Below are positions 7,243-14,986 of a stretch of DNA of 42,521 nt, piece after piece. This stretch comes from Candidatus Borkfalkia stercoripullorum (GTDB lineage Bacteria; Bacillota; Clostridia; Christensenellales; Borkfalkiaceae). The DNA lies in assembly GCA_019119395.1 (NCBI GenBank), contig DWXC01000031.1, positions 1-42,521 on the forward strand, in the 5' to 3' direction. Under the pieces are notes generated by a model. The model had not been told where the DNA came from and made no database searches. It saw only the letters and a list, made by a program, of their open reading frames with translations. Position 1 is the first letter of the stretch. Every line of letters begins with the position of its first letter. A program made the position numbers and the translations under genes.

Positions 7243-8451
7243 ATGAAAAAAACACCCGAACTGCTCGCGCCCGCGGGCAATTACGAAAAACTGAAAACGG
7301 CGCTGTACTTCGGCGCCGACGCCGTATATCTGGGCGGGAAGAGTTTCTCTCTCCGCTCTTTTTCGGATAATTTCGGCAAAGACGAAATGAAAAAAGCCGT
7401 GGAATACGCGCACGCCCGAGGGAAAAAGGTGTACGTCACGGCGAATATTTTTGCGAAAAACGCCGACTTTGCGGCGCTGGCGGACTATTTTTCCTATCTG
7501 CGGGAGATCGGAGCGGACGCGGCGCTCGTGACGGACGCGGGCGTTCTGGCGCTCGCGAAAAAGGCGGCGCCGGATCTTGCCCTGCACATTTCCACGCAGG
7601 CGAACACGACCAACAAATACGCCGCAAAATTCTGGCGGGAGCAGGGTGCGGAGCGCGTCGTGCTCGCGCGCGAACTCTCGGTCGCCGAAGTGCGGGAGAT
7701 CAGAGATTTCTGCCCCGATCTGGAACTGGAAGCGTTCGTGCACGGCGCGATGTGCATCTCTTACAGCGGAAGGTGCCTGTTGAGCAATTATCTTGCCGGG
7801 CGCGATTCCAACCGCGGCGAGTGCGTACAGGCGTGCAGGTGGAAATACCGTCTCCGCGCCGAGGGCAGGGAAGGGGAGATTTTTGCGGAAGAGGACGGCC
7901 GCGGCACGTACATTTTCAACAGTAAAGACCTGAATTTGTCCGCGCATCTTGCCGAACTTACGGCCGCGGGCGTCGATTCGTTCAAAATCGAAGGGCGCAT
8001 GAAGAGCGCATATTATGTGGCGACCGTCGTCAACGCCTACCGCAGGCTTCTGGACGGAAAAATGACCGCCGAAGAGGCTGCGCGCGAACTGGATACGGCC
8101 GCGCACCGCGACTATACGGAGGCATACGCCTTCGGCGGCAACGAAAAAACGGTCAATTATACCGATTCGCAGACGGCGGGCACGCGCGTGTACACGGCGA
8201 ACGTATTGGAAGGCGCGCAGGCGGGCGGGGCGGCGCTCATAGAGATGCGCAACCGTTTCCGTTTGGGGGACGAATTGGAGATCCTTTCGCCGTCGGGCAG
8301 TTTCGGCAAACGCTTTATCGCGGAAGAGATGCGCGGCGAGGACGGCGAGAGCGTTGCGGACGCGAAACTCGTACAACAGAAACTGCGGATATTCTGCCCG
8401 CACGAACTGTGCGCGGGCGACATTTTGCGGAGAGTTCCGAAGGGGGAATAA
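7243..8451 (+). CDS. U32 family protein, TrhP-like tRNA uridine-34 hydroxylase
   Basis: Annotated historically as a collagenase-like peptidase, the U32 family includes TrhP/YrrO, which hydroxylates U34 of tRNA, and RlhA, which hydroxylates C2501 of 23S rRNA. The 402-residue product begins with the family's usual PELLAPAGN start and carries four conserved cysteines C171, C178, C194 and C198 (HGAMCISYSGRC, then GECVQAC), which ligate an Fe-S cluster in the family. The methionine at 7243 fits family alignments; a GTG at 7183 overlapping the previous stop and an ATG at 7207 are possible earlier starts. Adjacency to the TrmR-like gene gives a two-step pathway from U34 to mo5U34. Confidence 0.85.
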   Translation: MKKTPELLAPAGNYEKLKTALYFGADAVYLGGKSFSLRSFSDNFGKDEMKKAVEYAHARGKKVYVTANIFAKNADFAALADYFSYLREIGADAALVTDAGVLALAKKAAPDLALHISTQANTTNKYAAKFWREQGAERVVLARELSVAEVREIRDFCPDLELEAFVHGAMCISYSGRCLLSNYLAGRDSNRGECVQACRWKYRLRAEGREGEIFAEEDGRGTYIFNSKDLNLSAHLAELTAAGVDSFKIEGRMKSAYYVATVVNAYRRLLDGKMTAEEAARELDTAAHRDYTEAYAFGGNEKTVNYTDSQTAGTRVYTANVLEGAQAGGAALIEMRNRFRLGDELEILSPSGSFGKRFIAEEMRGEDGESVADAKLVQQKLRIFCPHELCAGDILRRVPKGE

Positions 8452-8463
8452 CGTCGCGGGAAG

Positions 8464-9753
8464 ATGGACAGGACGGTCTTGCATTCCGATCTGAATAACT
8501 TTTACGCCACCGTGGAGCGAAAGCTGTACCCCGAACTTGCGGGCAAGCCGATCGCCGTCTGCGGGGATAAAGAGGCGCGCCACGGCATCGTTCTCGCCAA
8601 GAGCGAAGAGGCGAAAAAGTTCGGCGTAAAGACGGGCGACGTCATCTGGGAGGCGCAGCGCAAGTGCCCGGGGCTTGTCATCCGCCCCGCGCGGTTTCGC
8701 GAATACGTGCGGTGGTCGCGCGCCGTGCGGGATATTTATGCGCGCTATACCGACCTCATCGAGCCGTTCGGCATAGACGAATGCTGGCTGGACGTGACGC
8801 ACAGCAAGATTTTCGGCGACGGAGAACGGATCGCCGAGCGCATCCGCAGGGAGGTCAGGGAAGAACTGGGGCTGACGGTATCGGTAGGCGTCAGTTTCAA
8901 CAAAGTGTTCGCAAAACTCGCGAGCGATCTCAAAAAACCGGACGCGGTCACCGTTGTCGGGCGGGAAGAAGTGCGAGGGAAGATCTGGCCTCTGCCCGTT
9001 TCGGATCTGCTGTTCGTAGGGAAGGCGACCGCGAAAAAACTTTCCTCCGTCGGCATTTCGACGATCGGCCGGCTCGCGGCGGCAGAGCCGTCGTTTTTGA
9101 AAAAATTCCTCGGCAAATGGGGCGAAACGCTTTCGGCATACGCGCGCGGAGAGGACAATTCTCCCGTCCGCCACATGAACGAGAGCGCCGATCTCAAATC
9201 CATCGGCAATTCGCTCACGTACAGGGAAGATATTTATAATTATGAAGACGTCAAGCGCCTTTTGTATGTTCTGAGCGAAAGCGTTGCCGCCCGGCTGAAC
9301 GATTCGGGCCTCGGCAAGGCGGATACCGTGCATCTTTGGGTCAGGGATAAGGAACTGGAAAATTATTCCTTTCAGAAAAAGGTGCGGCCGACCGCGCTGT
9401 GCGGGGAGATCGCCGAAGCGGCTTACGCGCTGTTCAGAACGCAATATAAAACCCGCCGCGCGGTGCGCGGGCTGGGCGTTACCGTTTCGGGCTTCGACAA
9501 GGGCGTGCGGCAGATGACGCTCGACGACCTTTCGGGCGAGTACGAAAAGAAGGAGCGCGCCGAAAAGGCGGTGGACGAAATACGCAAAAAATACGGCTAT
9601 TCCAAGATACAGCGGGGCATTATGTTTGAAGACCGTTCCGCGCTCTCCATGGACGTGCGCGGCGAACGGCTGGTGCGCCCCGGAGGGGTGGACGGAGAAG
9701 TTGCCTCGCAGGATGACGGAGAGCCGGACATGGAGCCTTTTGAGGGAGATTGA
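8464..9753 (+). CDS. dinB: DNA polymerase IV (Y family)
   Basis: A translesion polymerase of 429 residues. The metal-binding carboxylates are visible: D9 in LHSDLNNFYA, and D105/E106 in FGIDECWLDVT. The helix-hairpin-helix thumb region includes LLFVGKATAKKLSSVGI near 180, and a little-finger domain follows from about 235. The C-terminus has an acidic tail (DDGEPDMEPFEGD) but no recognisable clamp motif. The ATG follows GCGGGAAG and lies 12 bases after the U32 gene, within the same gene run. No LexA-type operator was recognised. Confidence 0.92.
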   Translation: MDRTVLHSDLNNFYATVERKLYPELAGKPIAVCGDKEARHGIVLAKSEEAKKFGVKTGDVIWEAQRKCPGLVIRPARFREYVRWSRAVRDIYARYTDLIEPFGIDECWLDVTHSKIFGDGERIAERIRREVREELGLTVSVGVSFNKVFAKLASDLKKPDAVTVVGREEVRGKIWPLPVSDLLFVGKATAKKLSSVGISTIGRLAAAEPSFLKKFLGKWGETLSAYARGEDNSPVRHMNESADLKSIGNSLTYREDIYNYEDVKRLLYVLSESVAARLNDSGLGKADTVHLWVRDKELENYSFQKKVRPTALCGEIAEAAYALFRTQYKTRRAVRGLGVTVSGFDKGVRQMTLDDLSGEYEKKERAEKAVDEIRKKYGYSKIQRGIMFEDRSALSMDVRGERLVRPGGVDGEVASQDDGEPDMEPFEGD

Positions 9754-9769
9754 ACCAAGGGAGACGCAA

Positions 9770-10690
9770 GTGAAGTATAAAATGACAGATTTTGCCGCAA
9801 AACACGGTATGACGCTCGCAAAGGGTCGCGTTTACGGCGTTTTCGAAGGCTATCGCGTGCAGGTGGATTATTCGCCGTTCGGCAATCCGCGCTGCCTGAT
9901 CTCCGTCGCCGCGCACATCGCGGGAAAGCAGAAAGCGGCGGTCGAAAAATATCTCGATTCGCACAGGCGCGATATCGGAATTTCCAATTTCGGGGTCATC
10001 GGCATCGGGCTGATGGTCAGCCCCAAAATGACGGGCGAGGTGTTCGCGCGCGCGGAGAGCGTGCTGGAAAAGATCTGCGCGCAACTCAAAAAGATCGGCA
10101 TCGCGGGCGCGGACGTTTGCCCGTACTGCGGGCAGCCGCTCGGCGGAGCGGGCATCCTCACCACCGAGTCGGACATCGCCTTCCGCGCGCACGAAGAATG
10201 TTTTGAACGCGTCTATGCGGGTGCGAAGCGCAAAGCCGCGGAAGAGGAGGCAAAGCCCGACAAAAAGCCGCTCGGCATGCTGGGGGGCTTTTTGGGCGCG
10301 CTGTTCGGCGCGGTCGTGTTCGTGCTGACTTATGCCTGGTGGGGCATCGGCGCGCTCGGCACGCCCGTCGGCATCCTGCTCGGGTTTTACCTGTACCGCA
10401 AATTCGGCGCGAAAAAGAAACTGTTTTCCGTCGCATGGGCCGGTGCGGCGGGACTTGTTCTTTCGCTCGCGGCGCTCGTGTTCGGCTTGTATATGGACGC
10501 GCGCGAAGCGGGCGGCGGCTGGCAGAACCTGTTCGACGCCGCGCTTGCGGGCGGGCGGGGCACCGTCTTTTTCGCGCTGAACCTCGCGCTTACCGCCGTA
10601 TCTGCGGCTGCGGCGACTGTATATATATATCTTTCCTACCGCCGCGACAGGAGGACTGCCGCCGATAAAATGAAAAGGCTGGAAGAATAA
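9770..10690 (+). CDS. Unknown membrane protein with a Cys/His cluster
   Basis: I do not recognise the family. The GTG at 9770 is chosen because AAGGGAG lies six bases upstream; an in-frame ATG four codons later is the alternative. The 306-residue protein has a soluble N-terminal half ending in CPYCGQPLGG and then HEEC, an arrangement that could bind zinc. A basic linker and then about four membrane segments follow (roughly 170-195, 198-212, 220-242 and 260-285), with a basic C-terminus. It follows dinB by 16 bases and precedes the amidohydrolase by 10, so it belongs to the rnj gene run, but this context gives no clear function. Confidence 0.8.
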   Translation: MKYKMTDFAAKHGMTLAKGRVYGVFEGYRVQVDYSPFGNPRCLISVAAHIAGKQKAAVEKYLDSHRRDIGISNFGVIGIGLMVSPKMTGEVFARAESVLEKICAQLKKIGIAGADVCPYCGQPLGGAGILTTESDIAFRAHEECFERVYAGAKRKAAEEEAKPDKKPLGMLGGFLGALFGAVVFVLTYAWWGIGALGTPVGILLGFYLYRKFGAKKKLFSVAWAGAAGLVLSLAALVFGLYMDAREAGGGWQNLFDAALAGGRGTVFFALNLALTAVSAAAATVYIYLSYRRDRRTAADKMKRLEE

Positions 10691-10700
10691 AGGAGCAAAA

Positions 10701-11495
10701 ATGCTGATCGATTTTCATACGCACGTGTTTTTGGATAAACTCGCAAAAGGGGCGGTGCGTTCGCTCGCGGAAAAGGCGCATTTCACGCCGTATACCGACG
10801 GCACGCTTTCCGCGACCGAAAAACTCATGCGGGAACAGGGCGTGGACAAATTCGTCGCGCTCAACATCGCCGTCTCGCCGAGGACGGAGCGGCACGTCAA
10901 CGATTTCGCAATCTCCCTTCTTTCGGAAGAGAACGTGATACCGTTCGGTTCCGTGCATCCGTATTCGGAAAACGCGTTTGCCGAGTTGGACAGGCTGAAA
11001 GAGGCGGGCGTGAAGGGAATCAAATTCCACAACGAATATCAGGACGTTTTCGTCGACGACCCGAAGGCGGTGCGGATATACAGGGCGTGCGCCGAAAGGG
11101 GATTGATCATGCTTTTCCACGGCGGCGCGGACAGGGGCTTTGCCCCGCCCGTCAAAACCGCGCCCGAGCGCATGCGCCGCGCGATCGATGCGGTGCCGGA
11201 CGGCAAGTTCGTCGTCGCGCATCTCGGCGGGCAGGACATGATCGCCGATTCCGTGAAATATCTCGCAGATTCGCCCGCGATGATCGACGTGAGTTTTTCC
11301 GCCAAAACCGCCGACTTGCACGAGGCGAAGGACTGTATCCGCGCGTTCGGATTCTCCCGCGTGCTGTTCGGCACCGACTGCCCGTGGGACACGCCCGAAA
11401 ACACCCTCGCCTTCCTCAAAAAAATGCGGTTTTCGGACGAAGAGTACGCGCTCATATACGCGGAAAACGCGCTTCGGCTGCTCGGCGGAAAATAA
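10701..11495 (+). CDS. Amidohydrolase family (PF04909-like) metal-dependent hydrolase
   Basis: A 264-residue TIM-barrel hydrolase. It begins with the metal site HTH (H6, H8 in LIDFHTHVF); later metal or catalytic positions are HGG near residue 140 (MLFHGGADRG), AHLGGQD near 175 and FGTDCPW near 225. The closing layout, with the TDCPW motif followed by an NALRLL helix, is typical of amidohydrolase-2 proteins rather than TatD. The substrate cannot be told. It has AGGAG at seven bases before the ATG and is the last gene of the rnj run. Confidence 0.82.
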   Translation: MLIDFHTHVFLDKLAKGAVRSLAEKAHFTPYTDGTLSATEKLMREQGVDKFVALNIAVSPRTERHVNDFAISLLSEENVIPFGSVHPYSENAFAELDRLKEAGVKGIKFHNEYQDVFVDDPKAVRIYRACAERGLIMLFHGGADRGFAPPVKTAPERMRRAIDAVPDGKFVVAHLGGQDMIADSVKYLADSPAMIDVSFSAKTADLHEAKDCIRAFGFSRVLFGTDCPWDTPENTLAFLKKMRFSDEEYALIYAENALRLLGGK

Positions 11496-11529
11496 AAGCA
11501 TATATTTTTGAAAAACATATGCCATGCGG

Positions 11530-11558
11530 TTGCTTTTTCTCTTGCGATATGATATGAT
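11530..11558 (+). promoter_or_regulatory. Promoter P1 of the cation ATPase leader
   Basis: TTGCTT, 17 bases, TATGAT. Transcription would start near 11565 and run through the leader ORF and terminator-like hairpin before reaching the ATPase gene. Confidence 0.55.
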
Positions 11559-11588
11559 AAATGTATCAATTCGTTAAGGGGAGCAAAA

Positions 11589-11651
11589 ATGTCCGGCGAC
11601 GACGGCGACAGTACCGCCGATAACCCAAACCATTTTAATATTCGGCTTTAA
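11589..11651 (+). CDS. Putative 20-residue leader peptide upstream of the cation ATPase
   Basis: The ATG follows AAGGGGAG at five bases. The ORF encodes 20 residues, MSGDDGDSTADNPNHFNIRL, acidic at its start, and its TAA lies at the foot of the following terminator-like stem. A ribosome finishing it would cover the stem, a classic attenuation geometry. The AAGGGGAG is also reminiscent of the start of the yybP-ykoY manganese riboswitch, which often precedes such ATPases, but the other conserved blocks of that riboswitch were not found. Whether the peptide is made is unproven. Confidence 0.4.
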   Translation: MSGDDGDSTADNPNHFNIRL

Positions 11652-11679
11652 GGCATAACCGTATAGGCTATGTCTTTTT
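11650..11679 (+). terminator. Terminator-like hairpin in the cation ATPase leader
   Basis: A stem of nine positions with one mismatch and one G-T pair (11652-11660 with 11666-11674) has a five-base loop and is followed by TTTTT. It lies between promoter P1 and the ATPase gene, so it could act as an attenuator. Confidence 0.5.
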
Positions 11680-11680
11680 G

Positions 11681-11689
11681 TGTTATAAT
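11681..11689 (+). promoter_or_regulatory. Extended -10 promoter P2 of the cation ATPase
   Basis: TGTTATAAT is a TGn-TATAAT extended -10; no convincing -35 lies 17 bases upstream. It would bypass the leader terminator and start transcription near 11696, at the AGGAGG ribosome site itself, which argues for weak or no use. Confidence 0.35.
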
Positions 11690-11716
11690 TTATTTTAGGA
11701 GGTGCTTTGTCCTTTT

Positions 11717-14440
11717 ATGGAAGAGCAACAACGAAGGCCTTGGCACGCGATGTCTTACGAAGAGGTGGAGAAAGTTCTCGATACCTCGGAAGAAGGCCTG
11801 AGCGATGCCGAGGCGGCGGCAAGGCTTGCCAAATACGGCAAGAACAATTTGAGGCAGAACAAGCAGAAAGGCATCTGGAAGATGATCTGGGAACAGCTGA
11901 CCGACGTCATGGTCATCATCCTGATCATTGCGGCGGTGTTTTCGCTTGTGATGTCGTTTTTCGAAGACGGCGAGGGGCTTGCTGAAAGCATCGTCATCTT
12001 CGTCGTCATCATATTGAACGCGACGATCGGCGTCATTCAGGAAAAGAAGGCGGCGAACGCTTTGGAGGCGCTCAAAAACATGACCGCCCCGACGGCGCGC
12101 GTGCTGCGCCAGGGGGAGGAGAGCGTCGTTCCCGCGAGCGACCTCGTGCCCGGCGATATCGTTTATCTCGAAGACGGGTGCATCGTCCCCGCGGACATGC
12201 GCATCATTCAGGATTCCAATATGAAGGTGCAGGAGGCCGCGCTCACGGGCGAAAGCGTGCCTTCCGAAAAAGACGGCCCGACCGTCCTTCCCGAGGACGC
12301 TCCTTTGGGCGACCGCGTCAACATGGCTTACAGTTCGTCCATCGTCATGTACGGCAACGCGACGGGCATCGTCGTCGGCACGGGCATGAATACGGAAGTC
12401 GGCAAAATCGCGGATATGCTCGACGAGCAGGACGAAACGGACACCCCGATGAAGCGCAAACTCAATTCCGTCGGCAAAATTCTGAGCCTCGTCGGGCTCA
12501 TCGTATGCGTGGTGATCTTCGCCATCGGCCTGATCCGCGACGGCTGGTCTGCGTGGGTAAACTATGTGTTCATCGCGATTTCCCTCGCGATCTCCATTAT
12601 CCCCGAAGGGCTTCCCGCCACGAGCACCATCATCATGGCGCTCGGCGTACAGCGCATGGCGAAAAAGAACGCGCTCGTCAAGAGCCTGCCCGCCGTGGAA
12701 ACGCTGGGAAGCGCCACCGTCGTTTGCTGCGACAAGACAGGTACGCTCACCCTCAATAAAATGACGGTCACGCACGTCGCGCTCGCGGGTGATTTCGAAG
12801 AAGGCATCGCGACCCCCGTAGACGCGCTTTCGGCAAAGTTCGGCAAAGAAATTTACGGCGACATCGTCGCCGCGTCCGCGCTCTGCGTCAACGCGAAAAA
12901 AGACCCCGACAACCCCGGCAATATTTTGGGCGACCCGACGGAAGGCGCGCTCGTATATTTTGCCGAAAAATTCGGCGTGGATTCCGAAAAATTCGATGAC
13001 GAAAATCCCCGTATGTTCGAGCAGCCCTTCGATTCCGACAGGAAGCGCATGACGGTCATCAACGAAATGAAGGCCGAAAAAGAGGGCGGCGCGCCGAAAC
13101 TGATCGCCTATACGAAGGGCGCGGTGGACGAAATGCTGCCGCTCTGCACCAAATTTCAGGCAGCGGACGGCGTGCGCGACATGACGGACGCCGACAGGGA
13201 AAAGATCCTCGCGCTCTGCAATAAAATGAGTTCCGAAGCGCTCCGCGTGCTCGGTTTTGCAAAAAAAGAGTGGAACGCCGTCCCCGAAGACGAAACGGCG
13301 GACGTGGAATACGACATGACCTTTATCGGCGTCACGGGTATGATCGACCCGCCCCGCAAAGAGGTCATCAAGGCGGTGGAGACCTGCCACGAGGCGGGCA
13401 TCCGCGTCATCATGATCACGGGCGACCATAAAGTCACGGCCATGGCGATCGCGAAACAGCTGCACATTTTCCGCGAGGGGAACACCGTCATTTCCGGTTC
13501 GGAACTCGACGACATGACGGACGAGCAGCTCGACGAAGCGGTCAAGACCTGCGTCGTGTTCGCGCGCGTTTCCCCGTCGGACAAGCTGCGCATCATCCAG
13601 TCGCTCAAACGCACGGGCGAAGTCGCCGCCATGACGGGCGACGGCGTCAACGATTCGCCCGCGCTCAAAGAGGCGGACATCGGCGTCGCCATGGGCATCA
13701 CGGGCACGGACGTCGCGAAAGATGCCGCCGACATGATCCTGCTCGACGACAATTTCACGACCATAGAGTATGCGATCCGCGAAGGGCGCAGGGTGTACCG
13801 GAACATCCAGAAGGTCATCCAGTTCCTCGTTGCGGGCAACATCGCGGAGATACTCATTTTGCTCCTTGCCGTCGTTTTCGGCTGGGAAATGCCCATCCTT
13901 GCGGTGCATATCCTGCTCATCAACCTCGCGACCGACTCTCTGCCTGCGGTGGCTTTGGGCGTCGATCCCGCAAGCCCGAACGTCATGAAGCACAAGCCCG
14001 TAAAGAGCGGCACGCTGTTCGAAAAGGGCATGGTCTACCGCATCGTCCTGCACGGTCTGTTCATCTGCGCCGCGGCGCTGGCCGCATACTGGATCGGCAT
14101 GCTCGTATACGAAAATCATGACGAATCGATGACGATGACCTTTATCGTCCTTTCGATATCGCAACTTTCGCACGCGCTCAACCAGCGCTCGAACACCGAA
14201 TCCATCTTCAAACACGGTCAGGGGCACAATAAATTTTTGCTCATCGCGCTCGCGGCGTCGGCGGCGATCGTCGCGCTCGTGGTGTTCGTGCCGCCGCTGA
14301 TGAAACTGTTCGACCTCGTGTATATCAGTTGGCGCGAATGGCTCATCTGCATCGGGTTGTCGCTGTTCCCGCTCGTCGCGGTGGAAATATCCAAAATATT
14401 TATCCGTTTGTACAACAGGAAACACAGGAAAGCCGCATAA
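11717..14440 (+). CDS. P-type cation (Ca2+-type) ATPase
   Basis: A 907-residue type II P-type ATPase that exports Ca2+ (or Mn2+) across the membrane. Visible in order: N-terminal cation-ATPase domain, M1-M2 at about 60-107, actuator TGES at 177-180, M4 ion-site motif IPEGLPA at about 295-301, phosphorylated D339 in CCDKTGTLT, the hinge GDGVND, then C-terminal membrane helices with NLATDSLPA in M6. The PEGLP and N..TD motifs match SERCA/PMR1-type calcium pumps rather than heavy-metal pumps. AGGAGG is 14 bases before the ATG at 11717, a long spacing; an in-frame GTG at 11702 overlaps the ribosome site and is unlikely. Leader elements upstream suggest regulation by attenuation. Confidence 0.92.
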   Translation: MEEQQRRPWHAMSYEEVEKVLDTSEEGLSDAEAAARLAKYGKNNLRQNKQKGIWKMIWEQLTDVMVIILIIAAVFSLVMSFFEDGEGLAESIVIFVVIILNATIGVIQEKKAANALEALKNMTAPTARVLRQGEESVVPASDLVPGDIVYLEDGCIVPADMRIIQDSNMKVQEAALTGESVPSEKDGPTVLPEDAPLGDRVNMAYSSSIVMYGNATGIVVGTGMNTEVGKIADMLDEQDETDTPMKRKLNSVGKILSLVGLIVCVVIFAIGLIRDGWSAWVNYVFIAISLAISIIPEGLPATSTIIMALGVQRMAKKNALVKSLPAVETLGSATVVCCDKTGTLTLNKMTVTHVALAGDFEEGIATPVDALSAKFGKEIYGDIVAASALCVNAKKDPDNPGNILGDPTEGALVYFAEKFGVDSEKFDDENPRMFEQPFDSDRKRMTVINEMKAEKEGGAPKLIAYTKGAVDEMLPLCTKFQAADGVRDMTDADREKILALCNKMSSEALRVLGFAKKEWNAVPEDETADVEYDMTFIGVTGMIDPPRKEVIKAVETCHEAGIRVIMITGDHKVTAMAIAKQLHIFREGNTVISGSELDDMTDEQLDEAVKTCVVFARVSPSDKLRIIQSLKRTGEVAAMTGDGVNDSPALKEADIGVAMGITGTDVAKDAADMILLDDNFTTIEYAIREGRRVYRNIQKVIQFLVAGNIAEILILLLAVVFGWEMPILAVHILLINLATDSLPAVALGVDPASPNVMKHKPVKSGTLFEKGMVYRIVLHGLFICAAALAAYWIGMLVYENHDESMTMTFIVLSISQLSHALNQRSNTESIFKHGQGHNKFLLIALAASAAIVALVVFVPPLMKLFDLVYISWREWLICIGLSLFPLVAVEISKIFIRLYNRKHRKAA

Positions 14441-14446
14441 CAAAGA

Positions 14447-14470
14447 GGCGCCGCCCGGAAAGGCGGCGCC
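14447..14470. terminator. GC-rich hairpin after the cation ATPase
   Basis: A nine-bp stem GGCGCCGCC/GGCGGCGCC with a six-base loop lies seven bases after the ATPase stop. It lacks a T tract and probably protects the 3' end or backs up the next terminator. Confidence 0.5.
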
Positions 14471-14483
14471 GTGAACGCAAAAC

Positions 14484-14517
14484 GAAAGCCCCGCAAACGC
14501 GGGGCTTTTTCGTTTTT
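14484..14517. terminator. Bidirectional intrinsic terminator
   Basis: The stem GCCCCGC/GCGGGGC with loop AAAC is followed by TTTTTCGTTTTT, and its 5' flank AACGAAA gives a matching T-rich tail on the other strand. It serves the convergent ATPase gene and the small membrane gene on the minus strand. Confidence 0.85.
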
Positions 14518-14743
14518 AAGCGAATATACGCAGGTCTTTGGAAATGATGACGGTTACCAGGTCGACGAAGAAGAAAACGATTTCGCCGATGAGCAGAAGC
14601 TGCAAAAGCCCCATGATCCAATGCCCGCGGATGATACGCGTGATGCCGCCGAGGATCCAGCTCGTTACGGGGATGATCGCCAGAATAATGTTGATGATCC
14701 AGGGAAGCCCCAGGTTGAGATAGCCTCTTCCGTATTTTGCCAT
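14516..14743 (-). CDS. Small membrane protein, unknown
   Basis: A 75-residue hydrophobic protein with two or three membrane segments (about 11-35 and 42-66), separated by the basic stretch RIIRGH, and a positively charged N-terminus (MAKYGRG). It has a very good ribosome site, AAGGAGGG at six bases from the ATG, and its own consensus promoter, so it is a real, independently expressed gene despite its size. It ends at the bidirectional terminator shared with the ATPase. No known family is recognised with certainty. Confidence 0.85.
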   Translation of the reverse strand: MAKYGRGYLNLGLPWIINIILAIIPVTSWILGGITRIIRGHWIMGLLQLLLIGEIVFFFVDLVTVIISKDLRIFA

Positions 14744-14797
14744 AATAATCCCTCCTTGAATACGATCGTACGGTAAAGCCGGTCTTTTTATATTTTC

Positions 14798-14826
14798 ATT
14801 ATATACGTTCTTTGCAGTTTTGTCAA
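14798..14826 (-). promoter_or_regulatory. Promoter of the small membrane protein gene
   Basis: On the minus strand, perfect TTGACA (14826-14821), 17 bases, perfect TATAAT (14803-14798). It is divergent from the glnN promoter, with about 50 bases between the two -35 boxes. Confidence 0.85.
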
Positions 14827-14878
14827 CCGATACACAAAAAACGGCAGGTTTTAATTGAGGGCGCTTCTTTGTAAATCA

Positions 14879-14907
14879 TTGACAATTTCCGCATAAAAGA
14901 ATATAAT
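14879..14907 (+). promoter_or_regulatory. Promoter of glutamine synthetase III
   Basis: Perfect TTGACA, 17 bases, perfect TATAAT. The leader of about 70 bases contains a six-bp TCCGTT/AACGGA hairpin (14944-14960) before AAAGGAG. No GlnR box or glutamine riboswitch was recognised. Confidence 0.88.
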
Positions 14908-14986
14908 AATTCATATAGACGGCTGAACGGCGCGGCGGTGCGCTCCGTTTTACGAACGGAAAAATCCGACAAAGGAGTCGAACGAT

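Noticed and set aside
7210-9444. Minus-strand ORF of 744 codons opposite the U32 and dinB genes
   Set aside because: It spans two well-supported genes antisense to them and has no recognisable domain or start signals.
11565-11680. yybP-ykoY manganese riboswitch
   Set aside because: Only the AAGGGGAG block and the downstream gene type fit; the GUCGUCAAU and GACAU...GUUUAGC blocks I would expect are missing. Kept as an alternative within the leader finding, not as a feature.
11690-14443. Minus-strand ORF of 917 codons opposite the P-type ATPase
   Set aside because: The translation is a His/Asp/Arg-rich mirror of the ATPase codons with no domain. The plus-strand ORF has all P-type motifs.
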